Source: an uncultured Alphaproteobacteria bacterium
Lineage (GTDB): Bacteria > Pseudomonadota > Alphaproteobacteria > Rhizobiales > Beijerinckiaceae
DNA: 29,974 nt
NCBI GenBank assembly: GCA_937988775.1
Contig: CALKHP010000011.1
Span: 1 to 29,974 of the forward strand
Direction: 5' to 3'
Every line of letters begins with the position of its first letter. The first letter of the stretch is position 1. This document shows, piece by piece, positions 7,293-15,641 of this stretch. Below the pieces are notes generated by a model. The model made no database searches and had not been told where the DNA came from. It was given only the letters and a program-made list of their open reading frames with translations. The translations under genes were made by a program, and so were the position numbers.

Positions 7293-9428
7293 TCAGGCCG
7301 ACCGGCGCAGGCCGGTGCCCTGCCGGATCAACTCGTGGAGCTCGGCGAGCGGCATCGGCCGGCCGAAATAGTAGCCCTGCAGCACGTCGCAGCCTTCCTG
7401 GCGCAGGTATTCGCCCTGCTCCGCCGTCTCGACGCCTTCGGCGACGATCTGCATGTTGAGGCTGTGGCCGAGATTGATCAGCGCCTTGACGATGACGCCG
7501 TCATTATAGTCGGTGGTGATGTCGCGGATGAAGGACTGGTCGATCTTCAGCCCGTTGACGGGGAAGCGCTTGATATAGCTGAACGACGAATAGCCGGTGC
7601 CGAAATCGTCGATCGAAATGCGCACGCCGAGCGTCTGGAGCTGTTGCAACTGCACCAGCACCGAATGCGTCTCCTGCATGACGATGTTCTCGGTCAATTC
7701 GAGATCGAGCAGACCGGGATCGAGCTTGGTGCCCGCCAGCACCTTGGCGACGAGCAGCGGCACGTCCTGGCGCTGGAACTGCACCGGCGACAGGTTGACG
7801 CCGACGCGGATCGGCTTGTCGGTCAGCTCCTGCCACGCCTTGGCATTGCGGCAGGCTTCCCACAGCGCCCATTCGTTGATCGGCACGATGAGCCCGTTCT
7901 CCTCGGCGCGCGGCAGGAAGCGGCCGGGCGCGACGATCTCGCCGGCGCCGTTGCGCCAGCGCAGCAGCGCCTCGGCGCCGATCACCGCGCCGGTCGTGGC
8001 ATCGACCTGCGGCTGGTACATCAGCAGGAACTGCTTCTTGGCGATGGCGGCGCGCAGGTCGGCATCGAGCGTCACGCTGTCGCGGGCGCGGGTGTTCATG
8101 TCGGTGGCATAGAAGCGGTAGCCGTCGCCGCCCTCGCCCTTGGCGCGATACATGGCGAGGTCGGTCTTGCGCAGCAGCTCCTCGAAATCATCGCCGTCAT
8201 TGGGGTGCATGGTGATGCCGATGCTGGCGCTGGTCGTCAGGCGCTCGCCCTGCAGCATGTAGGGCTGCGAGATGGCGCGCAGCACGTCGGCGGCCAGCAT
8301 CTCGGCCTCCTCGGGCGCGCGCACGTCGGTCTGCAGGATGGCGAATTCGTCGCCGCCGAGCCGGGCGATGACGTCGCGCTCGCGCACGATGGCGCGCAGG
8401 CGCTGCGACACCGACTTGAGGAACTTGTCGCCGGCCGAGTGGCCGAGCAGGTCGTTGACGCCCTTGAAGCCGTCGAGATCGATCAGGTGCAGCGCGAAGC
8501 TGCTGTCGCCGCGCCGCGCCCGCACGATGGCGCGGCGCACGCGGTCGCGCAGCAGCATGCGGTTGGGCAGGTCGGTCAGGCTGTCGTGATGGGCGAGCTG
8601 ATAGAGATGCTCCTCGGCGAGCTTGCGCTCGGTGATGTCGGTGCCGCAGGTCACGACGCCGATCACCGTATTGGTCGCATCGCGCAATGGCGTCTTGCTG
8701 GTCAGGAACACGCGCTTGGCGCCGGTGGAATCGGAAAACTCCTCCTCGACATCGGCGATCGGGCGGCCATGTTCGATCACCCGGCGATCGAGCGCGTTGC
8801 TGCGGATGCCGATATCCTCGCCGAGCACGCTGGCGGCGTCGACGCCGGCGATCGTCGCCGGATCGGCCTGGATGATGCCGGCCTGGCAGCTGTTGATGAA
8901 CAGCAGGTGGCCGGACAGGTCGGTGGCGCGGATCAGCGAGGGCACGCTGTCGATGACCTGGCCGAGGCGTTCGCTGGAATCGCGCAGCGCCTGCTCGCTA
9001 TGCTCGAGCCGCAGCTTGAGCACCTTGGCGCGGTCGGCGAGCTGCAACTGCTGGCGGCGCAGCTTGAGCAGGTTGCGCGCCCGCGTGACGAATTCCTGGT
9101 GGTCGACGGGGCTGTGCAGGAAGTCGGTCGCACCCGCCGACAGCGCCCGGAGCCTGAGGCTGCGATCCTCGAAGATGGTGATCACCACCACCGGCACGTC
9201 GGCGAGCGCCGGCTCCTGGCGCAGCCGGGCGATGAACTGGGCGCCGTCGAGATCCGGCATCTTGTAATCGGTGACGATCAGGTCCGGCGTATGGTCGTGC
9301 AACCAGGCGAGCGCCTCCAGCGGCGCGCCGAAAGTCTCGACGGTGATGTCGCTATCGATCGAGACGGCGAGCCGCGCGAAGATGTTGCGGTTCGTCGGCT
9401 GGTCGTCGACGATGACAACGAGGGCCAT
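7293..9428 (-). CDS. REC-PAS-GGDEF-EAL cyclic-di-GMP signalling protein
   Basis: This 711-residue soluble protein has four domains. The receiver (1-122) has acidic pair Asp8/Asp9 and phospho-acceptor Asp54 in TDYKMPD, but the usual Lys before Pro107 is Ser106. A short coiled linker leads to a PAS domain (about 151-265). The GGDEF domain (about 275-440) has an intact GGDEF at 358-362 and inhibitory site Arg349-x-x-Asp352 at the canonical spacing. The EAL domain (about 455-700) has EALLRW (486-491), LTEN, DDFGTGYS and EGVET all intact. It should therefore be able to make and degrade cyclic-di-GMP. A strong AGGGGAG site precedes ATG 9428. The gene sits 7 bases upstream of the RpfC-like kinase gene in the position held by rpfG in Xanthomonas, so it is probably the response output, with an architecture closer to RpfR than to RpfG. 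Confidence 0.92.
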   Translation of the reverse strand: MALVVIVDDQPTNRNIFARLAVSIDSDITVETFGAPLEALAWLHDHTPDLIVTDYKMPDLDGAQFIARLRQEPALADVPVVVITIFEDRSLRLRALSAGATDFLHSPVDHQEFVTRARNLLKLRRQQLQLADRAKVLKLRLEHSEQALRDSSERLGQVIDSVPSLIRATDLSGHLLFINSCQAGIIQADPATIAGVDAASVLGEDIGIRSNALDRRVIEHGRPIADVEEEFSDSTGAKRVFLTSKTPLRDATNTVIGVVTCGTDITERKLAEEHLYQLAHHDSLTDLPNRMLLRDRVRRAIVRARRGDSSFALHLIDLDGFKGVNDLLGHSAGDKFLKSVSQRLRAIVRERDVIARLGGDEFAILQTDVRAPEEAEMLAADVLRAISQPYMLQGERLTTSASIGITMHPNDGDDFEELLRKTDLAMYRAKGEGGDGYRFYATDMNTRARDSVTLDADLRAAIAKKQFLLMYQPQVDATTGAVIGAEALLRWRNGAGEIVAPGRFLPRAEENGLIVPINEWALWEACRNAKAWQELTDKPIRVGVNLSPVQFQRQDVPLLVAKVLAGTKLDPGLLDLELTENIVMQETHSVLVQLQQLQTLGVRISIDDFGTGYSSFSYIKRFPVNGLKIDQSFIRDITTDYNDGVIVKALINLGHSLNMQIVAEGVETAEQGEYLRQEGCDVLQGYYFGRPMPLAELHELIRQGTGLRRSA

Positions 9429-9646
9429 TCAGCCAACTCCCCTGCGGCAGTGCGTTGCCGGCCCGGCACGGCGCTGTCGCATGACGTTGGGGATCCTGTC
9501 GTTGGTGCGCGTGATGCTCATTGTCTCGGACGACGCCTGTTCCTGCTGTGCCCGTTCTGCACCCCATTCCCCTTCGGAACACTTACCCAGAGAGGTTAAC
9601 GAACTGCGTCCGGCATGACGTGCAAAGCGGGGGTATCGGCGGTGTC
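9429..9646. promoter_or_regulatory. Intergenic region upstream of the c-di-GMP/sensor operon
   Basis: These 218 bases separate the end of cysA from the c-di-GMP gene, all on the minus strand, and should hold the sulfate operon terminator and the promoter of the signalling operon. A TTAACC element on the minus strand (9594-9599) resembles a CtrA half site. No convincing -35/-10 pair and no hairpin with a T tract were found, and no credible small gene is visible. Confidence 0.35.
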
Positions 9647-10738
9647 TCAGGCCTTTTCGGCCGGCCATGTCCCGGCGGTGGCCGCCGCGTCGCGCGGCGC
9701 CGGGAAAACGGCGCCCCGGGCGACCCTGAGCCCGACCCGCTCGCCCATGGCGGGAAGCGCCTGATTGCTCAGGTCCACGTCGAGCGTCTTGCCGAGCCCG
9801 GCGACCGCGATCTCGGCATGGCGCGCCGGGCCGTTGCGGCGCAGCGCCGCCACCATGCCCGACAGGCCGGCACCGTCGGGGGCGACAATGCCGAGATGCT
9901 GCGGGCGGATATAGAGCGCGGCCGGGCCGGAGAGGCTGCGATCGGGCAGCCCCAGGACCGCCGTTCCGTTGAACAGCGCCGCGCCATCGGCGACCTCGAC
10001 CGGCAGCCGGTTGGTGACGCCGAGGAATTCGCACACGAAGGCCGAGGCCGGCATATCGTAGACCTCGTCCGGCGTGCCGACCTGCTCGATGCGGCCGTCA
10101 TTGAGGATGGCGACGCGGTCGGCGAGTTCCAGCGCCTCCTCCTGATCATGCGTCACGAACAGCGTGGCGTGGCCGAGCCGGTCATGCAGCGCGCGCAGCC
10201 AGTGGCGCAGGTCCTTGCGCACCTGCGCATCGAGCGCGCCGAACGGCTCGTCGAGCAGCAGCACGCGCGGCTCGATGGCGAGCGCGCGCGCCAGCGCCAC
10301 ACGCTGGCGCTGGCCGCCCGAGAGCTGCGAGGGAAACCGGTCGGCGAGCCCCGGCAGTTGCACCAGTTCGAGCAGTTCCGCCACGCGGGCGGCGATCTCG
10401 GGCCGCGAGGGCCGCTCGGCGCGCGGCCGCGCCCTCAGGCCGAAAGCGACGTTCTTCGCCACGCTCATATGCTTGAACAGCGCATAGTGCTGGAACACGA
10501 AGCCGATGCGGCGCTCGCGCAGCGACAGGCGCCGGCTGTCAGTGTCGTTAAACAGCACGCGGCCGTGCTCGATCGTCTCCAGCCCGGCGATCAGGCGCAG
10601 CAGCGTCGTCTTGCCCGAGCCGGACGGCCCGAGCAGGGCGACGAGTTCGCCCGGCTGCACGGCGAGCGAGACGCCGCGCAGCGCCGGGTAGGCGCCAAAA
10701 CTCTTGGTGACCTGTTCGACGGTGACGGTGACGCTCAC
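9647..10738 (-). CDS. cysA: Sulfate/thiosulfate ABC importer ATPase CysA
   Basis: This is the ATP-hydrolysing subunit of the sulfate/thiosulfate importer, bound to the inner face of the membrane. The 363-residue protein has Walker A GPSGSGKT (37-44), Q loop FQHYALFKHM (CysA-like), signature LSGGQRQR (139-146), Walker B LLLDEP (160-165) and a C-terminal regulatory domain of the TOBE type with the typical VYDMPASAFVCEFLGVTNRLP lead-in. The start is GTG at 10738, 13 bases after cysW, with GGAG eight bases before it. It is the last gene of sbp-cysT-cysW-cysA. Confidence 0.93.
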   Translation of the reverse strand: MSVTVTVEQVTKSFGAYPALRGVSLAVQPGELVALLGPSGSGKTTLLRLIAGLETIEHGRVLFNDTDSRRLSLRERRIGFVFQHYALFKHMSVAKNVAFGLRARPRAERPSRPEIAARVAELLELVQLPGLADRFPSQLSGGQRQRVALARALAIEPRVLLLDEPFGALDAQVRKDLRHWLRALHDRLGHATLFVTHDQEEALELADRVAILNDGRIEQVGTPDEVYDMPASAFVCEFLGVTNRLPVEVADGAALFNGTAVLGLPDRSLSGPAALYIRPQHLGIVAPDGAGLSGMVAALRRNGPARHAEIAVAGLGKTLDVDLSNQALPAMGERVGLRVARGAVFPAPRDAAATAGTWPAEKA

Positions 10739-10751
10739 GCAAGGTTCTCCG

Positions 10752-11612
10752 TCAATGTCCGCGCGCGGCGGCGATCGAATCGGCGAAGCGCCATTCGAGG
10801 ATCGATTTCAGCACCAGGGTCAGCAAAGCGAGCATGGCGAGCAGCGAGGCCACTGCGAAGGCGGCCGCGGTATTATACTCGTTATAGAGGATCTCGACCT
10901 GCAACGGCAGCGTCGCGGTGACGCCACGGATACGGCCAGAGACCACCGAGACGGCGCCGAATTCGCCCATGGCGCGCGCGTTGCACAGCAGCACACCATA
11001 GAGCAGGCTCCATTTCACGTTCGGCAGGCTGACATGCAGGAAGGTACGCCAGCCCGAGGCGCCGAGCATCAGGGCCGCCTCCTCCTCGCTGCCGCCGAGC
11101 GCCTGCATATGCGGGATCAGTTCGCGCGCCACGAAGGGGAAGGTCACGAACAGCGTCGCCAGCACGATGCCAGGCAGCGCGAAGACGATCTCGATGTCAT
11201 GCGCCTTGAGCCACGGGCCGAAATAGCCCTGCGCGCCGAACAGCAGGATATAGACTAGCCCGGCAATGACCGGCGAGACCGAGAACGGCAGGTCGATCAG
11301 GCTGACCAGCAGCTGCCGGCCACGGAACTCGAAGCGCGCCACGAGCCAGGCGGCGGCGATGCCGATCACGACATTGAGCGGCACTGCGATCGCCGCCACC
11401 AGCAGCGTCAGGCGGATGGCCGAGCGCGCATCCGGGTCGGCGAGGCTGTCGAGATAGACGCCGACGCCGCGCGAAAACGCCTCGACGAAGGTCACCAGCA
11501 GCGGCAGCAGCAGGAACAGCGCCAGGAAGCCGAAGCACAGCGCGAAGAACAGCAGGCGGGCGGGGTCGCTCCGGCCGGACGATGCTCGCAATGAGAGGCG
11601 CAGGTCACGCAT
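10752..11612 (-). CDS. cysW: Sulfate/thiosulfate ABC permease CysW
   Basis: This inner-membrane subunit forms the sulfate channel together with CysT. The 286-residue protein has six predicted helices and the EAA loop EEEAALMLGASGWRTFLHVSLP that contacts CysA, followed by ARAMGEFGAVSVVSG, a hallmark of CysW. Its start overlaps the end of cysT by eight bases, so translation is probably coupled. The C-terminus ends in a short soluble tail. Confidence 0.93.
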   Translation of the reverse strand: MRDLRLSLRASSGRSDPARLLFFALCFGFLALFLLLPLLVTFVEAFSRGVGVYLDSLADPDARSAIRLTLLVAAIAVPLNVVIGIAAAWLVARFEFRGRQLLVSLIDLPFSVSPVIAGLVYILLFGAQGYFGPWLKAHDIEIVFALPGIVLATLFVTFPFVARELIPHMQALGGSEEEAALMLGASGWRTFLHVSLPNVKWSLLYGVLLCNARAMGEFGAVSVVSGRIRGVTATLPLQVEILYNEYNTAAAFAVASLLAMLALLTLVLKSILEWRFADSIAAARGH

Positions 11613-12450
11613 CGCCGAGCCTGTGCCTCGTCCAGCCTTGCAGGGCGTTGATCGCCGCGATCAGCACGAAGGCGACCACCAGCATCAGCGTGGCGATCAC
11701 CGCCGCGCCGGCATAATCGAACTGCTCGAGCCGGATGACGATCAGCAGCGGCAGGATTTCCGAGACCATCGGCACGTTGCCGGCGATGAAGATCACCGAG
11801 CCGTATTCGCCGATGGCGCGCGCGAAGGCGAGCACGAAGCCGGTGAGCAGCGCCGGCATGACGCCGGGCAGGATCACGGTGAAAACGATGCGCATCCGGC
11901 TCGCGCCGAGCAGGGCGGCGGCCTCCTCGACATCGGTTTCGGCCTCGGCCAGCACCGGCTGCACGGTGCGGATGACGAATGGCATGCCGACGAAGACCAT
12001 GGCGATGAACACGCCGGCCGGCGTATAGGCGATCTTGACGCCAAGCGGCGCAACCAGCCCGCCGATCCAGCCATTCGGGGCGTAGATCGCCGCCAGCGCC
12101 ACACCCGCCACCGCCGTCGGCAGCGCGAAAGGCAGGTCGATTGCGGCATCGACCAGACGCTTGCCGGGAAACTCGTGGCGCACCAGCAGCCAGGCGATCA
12201 TCAGCCCGAACACGGCATTGAGGAGTGCCGCCAGGAAGGCGGCGCCGAATGACAGGCGCAAGGCGGCCAGCGTGCGGGCCGAGGTGACGAGTTCCAGAAT
12301 CTCGTTCGGGTCGGCGCTCGCCGCCCTGAGCAGCAGGGCTGCCAGCGGGATCAGCACGATCAGGCTCAAGCCGGTCAGCGTGATGCCCAATGACAGGCCG
12401 AAGCCCGGCAGGATCGAGGGCTTCGGCTTGAACGGGATCGCCAGGCTCAT
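11605..12450 (-). CDS. cysT: Sulfate/thiosulfate ABC permease CysT (CysU)
   Basis: This inner-membrane channel subunit pairs with CysW. The 281-residue protein starts MSLAIPFKPKPSILPGFGLSLG and has six helices, the DLPFALPTAVAGV segment, EAA loop EEAAALLGASRMRIVFTVILP and ARAIGEYGSVIFIAGN, all typical of CysT. The open frame extends to 12543, but ATG 12450 is chosen because it lies four bases after the stop of sbp and gives the family's usual N-terminus; the upstream part is an antisense-like Ser/Arg-rich shadow. Confidence 0.93.
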   Translation of the reverse strand: MSLAIPFKPKPSILPGFGLSLGITLTGLSLIVLIPLAALLLRAASADPNEILELVTSARTLAALRLSFGAAFLAALLNAVFGLMIAWLLVRHEFPGKRLVDAAIDLPFALPTAVAGVALAAIYAPNGWIGGLVAPLGVKIAYTPAGVFIAMVFVGMPFVIRTVQPVLAEAETDVEEAAALLGASRMRIVFTVILPGVMPALLTGFVLAFARAIGEYGSVIFIAGNVPMVSEILPLLIVIRLEQFDYAGAAVIATLMLVVAFVLIAAINALQGWTRHRLGDA

Positions 12451-12454
12451 GGCG

Positions 12455-13501
12455 CTAGCGCTGCGGCTTGTAGAGTTGGTCGAAGGTGCCGCCATCGGCG
12501 AAATGCTCGGCCTGCGCCTTGTCCCAGCCGCCGAATTCACCATCGATCGTGACGAGATCGAGCTTGGCGAAGCGGGCGATGTCCTCGGGTGCCGCCGCCT
12601 CCGGATGGCGCGGCCGGTAGAAGTTCCTGGCGATCACGGCCTGCGCCTTCGGCGTGTACAGGAAGTTCAGATAGGCGCGCGCCGCTTCGAGCGTGCCTTT
12701 CGGCCCGGCATTGCCCTCGACGACCGCGACCGGCGGCTCGGCCAGGATCGACAGGCTGGGCACGACGATATCGAACTTGTCGGCGCCGAATTCGCGCTTG
12801 ACCAGGAAGGCTTCGTTCTCCCACGACACGAGCACGTCGCCGATGCCGCGCTGCGCGAAGCTCGTGGTCGAGCCGCGCGCGCCAGTATCGAGCACCGGCA
12901 CATGCTGGTAGAGCCTGGTGATATAGGCGCGCAGCTTGGCCTCGTCGCCGCCATAGGCGCGCTTGGCCCAGGCCCAGGCGGCGAGGTAGTTCCAGCGCGC
13001 GCCGCCGCTGGTCTTCGGGTTCGGCATCACCACCGCGACGCCGTCCTTGACCAGATCGCCCCAGTCCTTGATGCCCTTCGGGTTGCCTTTGTGCACCAGG
13101 AAGACGATCGTCGAGGTATAGGGCGCGGAGTTGTCGGGCAGCCTCTTCTGCCAGTCGGCCGGGATCTTGCCGGTGCGCCTGGCGATGGCGTCGATATCGG
13201 CGGCGAGCGCCAGCGTGACGACATCGGCGCCGAGCCCGTCGATCACCGAGCGCGCCTGCGAGCCCGAACCGCCATGCGACTGGCGGATGACGATGGTCTT
13301 GCCGGTCTTTTCCTTCCAGTCGGCCACGAACAGCGCGTTGATGTCCTTGTAGAGCTCGCGCGTCGGATCATAGGAGACATTGAGGAGCTGCTGCGTCTGC
13401 GCCCTGGCGGCGGAGCCGATGCCGAATGCGGCCGCGAGCAGCAGCGCGACCAGTGGGAGCAGGCAGCGGCGCAGGGCGCCGGCCGGTAGCCTCATACGCA
13501 T
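12455..13501 (-). CDS. sbp: Sulfate-binding periplasmic protein
   Basis: This periplasmic receptor delivers sulfate (or thiosulfate) to CysTWA. The 348-residue precursor has a Sec signal peptide: basic MRMRLPAGALRR, a hydrophobic core LLPLVALLLAAAFG and a likely cut after SAARAQ. Family signatures are LLNVSYDPTRELY, RQSHGGSGSQARSV (sulfate-contacting loop) and PNPKTSGGARWNYLAAWAW. ATG 13501 is chosen over the longer frame (to 13570) because GGAGGGG lies eight bases upstream and the signal peptide starts there; ATG 13495 two codons on is equally possible. It is the first gene of the operon, divergent from the oxidoreductase-peptide importer operon. Confidence 0.94.
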   Translation of the reverse strand: MRMRLPAGALRRCLLPLVALLLAAAFGIGSAARAQTQQLLNVSYDPTRELYKDINALFVADWKEKTGKTIVIRQSHGGSGSQARSVIDGLGADVVTLALAADIDAIARRTGKIPADWQKRLPDNSAPYTSTIVFLVHKGNPKGIKDWGDLVKDGVAVVMPNPKTSGGARWNYLAAWAWAKRAYGGDEAKLRAYITRLYQHVPVLDTGARGSTTSFAQRGIGDVLVSWENEAFLVKREFGADKFDIVVPSLSILAEPPVAVVEGNAGPKGTLEAARAYLNFLYTPKAQAVIARNFYRPRHPEAAAPEDIARFAKLDLVTIDGEFGGWDKAQAEHFADGGTFDQLYKPQR

Positions 13502-13718
13502 GGTCCGGTCCCCTCCAGCGCGAAATCGGCGCCGCGGTCGCGCCCGATTGGAGTTCTTCAAAACAAACATATGGTACGTTATAAAGGTAACTACCGCAAT
13601 CGGCCCGCCGCCCGATCTTGCTGGGCGTCGCGAATCTGCCAGAGCTTTGCGGCGCCGATTTGGCCTTTTCAGGGTCGCTGGAACCGCGCATTCTTAAGGC
13701 TTGGAGGATGGGTGAATC
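13502..13718. promoter_or_regulatory. Divergent control region with imperfect inverted repeat
   Basis: These 217 bases separate sbp (minus) from the FAD oxidoreductase gene (plus). An AT-richer core at 13555-13600 contains an imperfect inverted repeat at 13573-13595: GGTA-C-GTTA, six bases, then TAAC-TACC, with one bulged base in the left arm. It is about 70-95 bases upstream of sbp, a plausible position for an activator of sulfate uptake. A GGAGG at 13702-13706 serves the plus-strand gene. No gene is seen here. Confidence 0.4.
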
Positions 13719-14873
13719 ATGGCTCGGATTGTCGTTATCGGCGGGGGTATCACCGGCACGGCCACGGCGGAAGCGCTGGCGCGCCAGGGCGAACAGGTCA
13801 CGCTGCTCGAAAAAACCGGCGTGGCCGCGATGGCGTCGGGCTGGACGCTGGCCGGCGTGCGCCAGTCGGGCCGCCACCCGGCCGAACTGCCGCTAGCGCA
13901 GGCCGCCGTGGCAATCTGGGCCGACCTGCACGAGCGCCTCGGCGCCGAGACCGATTACCGCCGCAAGGGCAATCTCCGGCTCGCGCGCACCGAGGCCGAG
14001 GTGCCGGTGATCCGGCAACTGGTCGCGGACCAGCGCGCCATGGGGCTCGATCTCAGCTATCTGCCCGACAATGCCGCCGTTCGCGCCGTGGCGCCGGCCC
14101 TGTCGGAACGGGTGCTTGCCGCCTCGCTATGCCCGAGCGACGGCCATGCCGATCCGGTCAAGACGACGCGCGCGTTTGCAGCCAGCGCCCGGCGCCATGG
14201 CGCGGTCATCCGCGAGGGCGTCGGGGCGCGCGCGATCCGTGTCGCGGGCGGGCGCGTCAGCGGCATTGACACTACGGACGGGTTCCTGGCCGCCGACAGC
14301 GTCGTGGTGGCAGCGGGCATCAACAGCGCCGCGCTGCTCAAGCCGCTTGGCCTCGCCATCCCGATCGCGGTCAAGCTCGTCTCGGTGCTGCAGAGCGAAG
14401 CCCTGCCGCCGCTGCTCGATCAGGTTTTCGGCGTCGCCAATGCCGATTGCGCCGGGCGCCAGCAGGTCGACGGCCGGCTGCGCGTCACCAACGGGCTCGG
14501 CGACTGGCCGGGCGATCCCGCGCAATGGAGCGAGGCGGCGCTCGCGCCCTCGCCCGACGATCTTGCCGCCCTCAGGGCGCTGGTGGCGCATTTCCTGCCC
14601 GCCATCGCCGAGGTCGACATCGCCCGCAGCTGGGGCGGCCTGATCGACCTGACGCCGGATGCGCTGCCGGTGCTCGACGCGCCGGAGGCGATTGCCGGCC
14701 TCGTCATCGCCGCCGGCTTTTCCGGCCACGGTTTCTGCCTCGGGCCGGTCAGCGGCGAGATTTGCGCCGCGCTCGCGCTCGGCCAGACGCCGCGCCACGA
14801 TCTTGCCGCCTTCCGGCTCGGGCGTTTCGCCGATGGCAGCATCACGCCGGCCGAACTGTCGCTGCACGGCTGA
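13719..14873 (+). CDS. FAD-dependent oxidoreductase, D-amino-acid dehydrogenase type (DAO family)
   Basis: The 384-residue protein starts with an FAD-binding Rossmann motif MARIVVIGGGITGTATAEAL (glycines at 8-13) and ends with GFSGHGFCLGPVSGEI, the second FAD contact typical of the DAO superfamily (glycine oxidase, sarcosine oxidase beta, DadA). Such enzymes oxidise the C-N bond of D-amino acids, glycine derivatives, opines or N-methyl amino acids to a 2-oxo acid or imine. No residue fixes the substrate. There is no signal peptide, so it is cytoplasmic or membrane-associated on the inner face. GGAGG lies 12 bases upstream of the start. It is followed after 24 bases by an SDR gene and then a peptide importer, so it probably acts on something that importer brings in. 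Confidence 0.85.
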   Translation: MARIVVIGGGITGTATAEALARQGEQVTLLEKTGVAAMASGWTLAGVRQSGRHPAELPLAQAAVAIWADLHERLGAETDYRRKGNLRLARTEAEVPVIRQLVADQRAMGLDLSYLPDNAAVRAVAPALSERVLAASLCPSDGHADPVKTTRAFAASARRHGAVIREGVGARAIRVAGGRVSGIDTTDGFLAADSVVVAAGINSAALLKPLGLAIPIAVKLVSVLQSEALPPLLDQVFGVANADCAGRQQVDGRLRVTNGLGDWPGDPAQWSEAALAPSPDDLAALRALVAHFLPAIAEVDIARSWGGLIDLTPDALPVLDAPEAIAGLVIAAGFSGHGFCLGPVSGEICAALALGQTPRHDLAAFRLGRFADGSITPAELSLHG

Positions 14874-14897
14874 CCCACCGATAAGGACCGTTCCCGC

Positions 14898-15611
14898 ATG
14901 CTCGACCCGAAAGGCCGCGTGATCCTGGTTTCCGGCGCCAATCGCGGCATCGGCCGGGCCATCGCCGAGACATTGCACGCCAAGGGCTACACGCTGAGCC
15001 TCGGCGTGCGCGATCCCGGAGCCGCCGCCGGCGCCTTTGCCGCCATGGCCGGCGACCGGCTGCATCTGGCGCGCTACGATGCGCGCGACTGGGCGACGCA
15101 CGCGGCCTGGGTCCAGGCGGCGCTGGCGCATTACGGCCGCATCGACGGGCTGGTCAACAATGCCGGCGCGCATAGCACGAAAACCATCCGCGACATCGAC
15201 GAGGCGACGCTCGACGAGGTCTGGGCGGTGAACTGCAAGGCGCCGCTCAACATGATCAAATGCGCGCTGCCGGCACTGGAATCCGGCGGCGCCGGCCGGG
15301 TGGTCAACGTCGCCTCGCTCTCGGGCAAGCGCGTGCGCAACGACAACATCGCCTACAACATGACCAAGTTCGCCGTGATGGCGCTGACCCACGCCACGCG
15401 CCGCCTCGGCTGGGACAAGGGCGTGCGGGCGACGGCGCTGTGCCCGTCCTTCGTGCTGACCGACATGACGGCGGGCACCACCAAGGTCGCAGCGAGCGCG
15501 ATGATCGACGCCGCCGACCTCGCCGAACTGGCCGCGACGCTTATTGCACTGCCGAACACCGCCGCTATAGCCGAATTGCTGGTAAACTGCCGGCTGGAAG
15601 ACACGGTTTGA
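14898..15611 (+). CDS. Short-chain dehydrogenase/reductase (SDR)
   Basis: This 237-residue classical SDR has the NAD(P)-binding motif SGANRGIG (12-19), NNAG at 87-90, and a catalytic set Ser140 (VASLSG), Tyr153 and Lys157 (YNMTK). An arginine after the first strand region (GVRDPG) hints at NADP preference, but weakly. Typical reactions are oxidation or reduction of an alcohol/ketone. It lies between the FAD oxidoreductase and the peptide-binding protein gene, so it could reduce the 2-oxo product of the upstream enzyme; this is inference. The substrate cannot be told from sequence. Confidence 0.88.
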   Translation: MLDPKGRVILVSGANRGIGRAIAETLHAKGYTLSLGVRDPGAAAGAFAAMAGDRLHLARYDARDWATHAAWVQAALAHYGRIDGLVNNAGAHSTKTIRDIDEATLDEVWAVNCKAPLNMIKCALPALESGGAGRVVNVASLSGKRVRNDNIAYNMTKFAVMALTHATRRLGWDKGVRATALCPSFVLTDMTAGTTKVAASAMIDAADLAELAATLIALPNTAAIAELLVNCRLEDTV

Positions 15612-15641
15612 GGCTTGCCAGCCGCCCCGAAATCCGTCCAC

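Noticed and set aside
4766..7459. An 897-codon open frame antisense to the RpfC-like kinase gene
   Set aside because: Its translation is rich in Arg, Ala, His, Asp and Gln with no domain, the typical product of the mirror frame of a GC-rich gene; the kinase on the other strand has every expected motif.
7131..9599. An 822-codon open frame antisense to the c-di-GMP gene
   Set aside because: Same mirror-frame composition, no motif, and it spans a gene boundary on the other strand.
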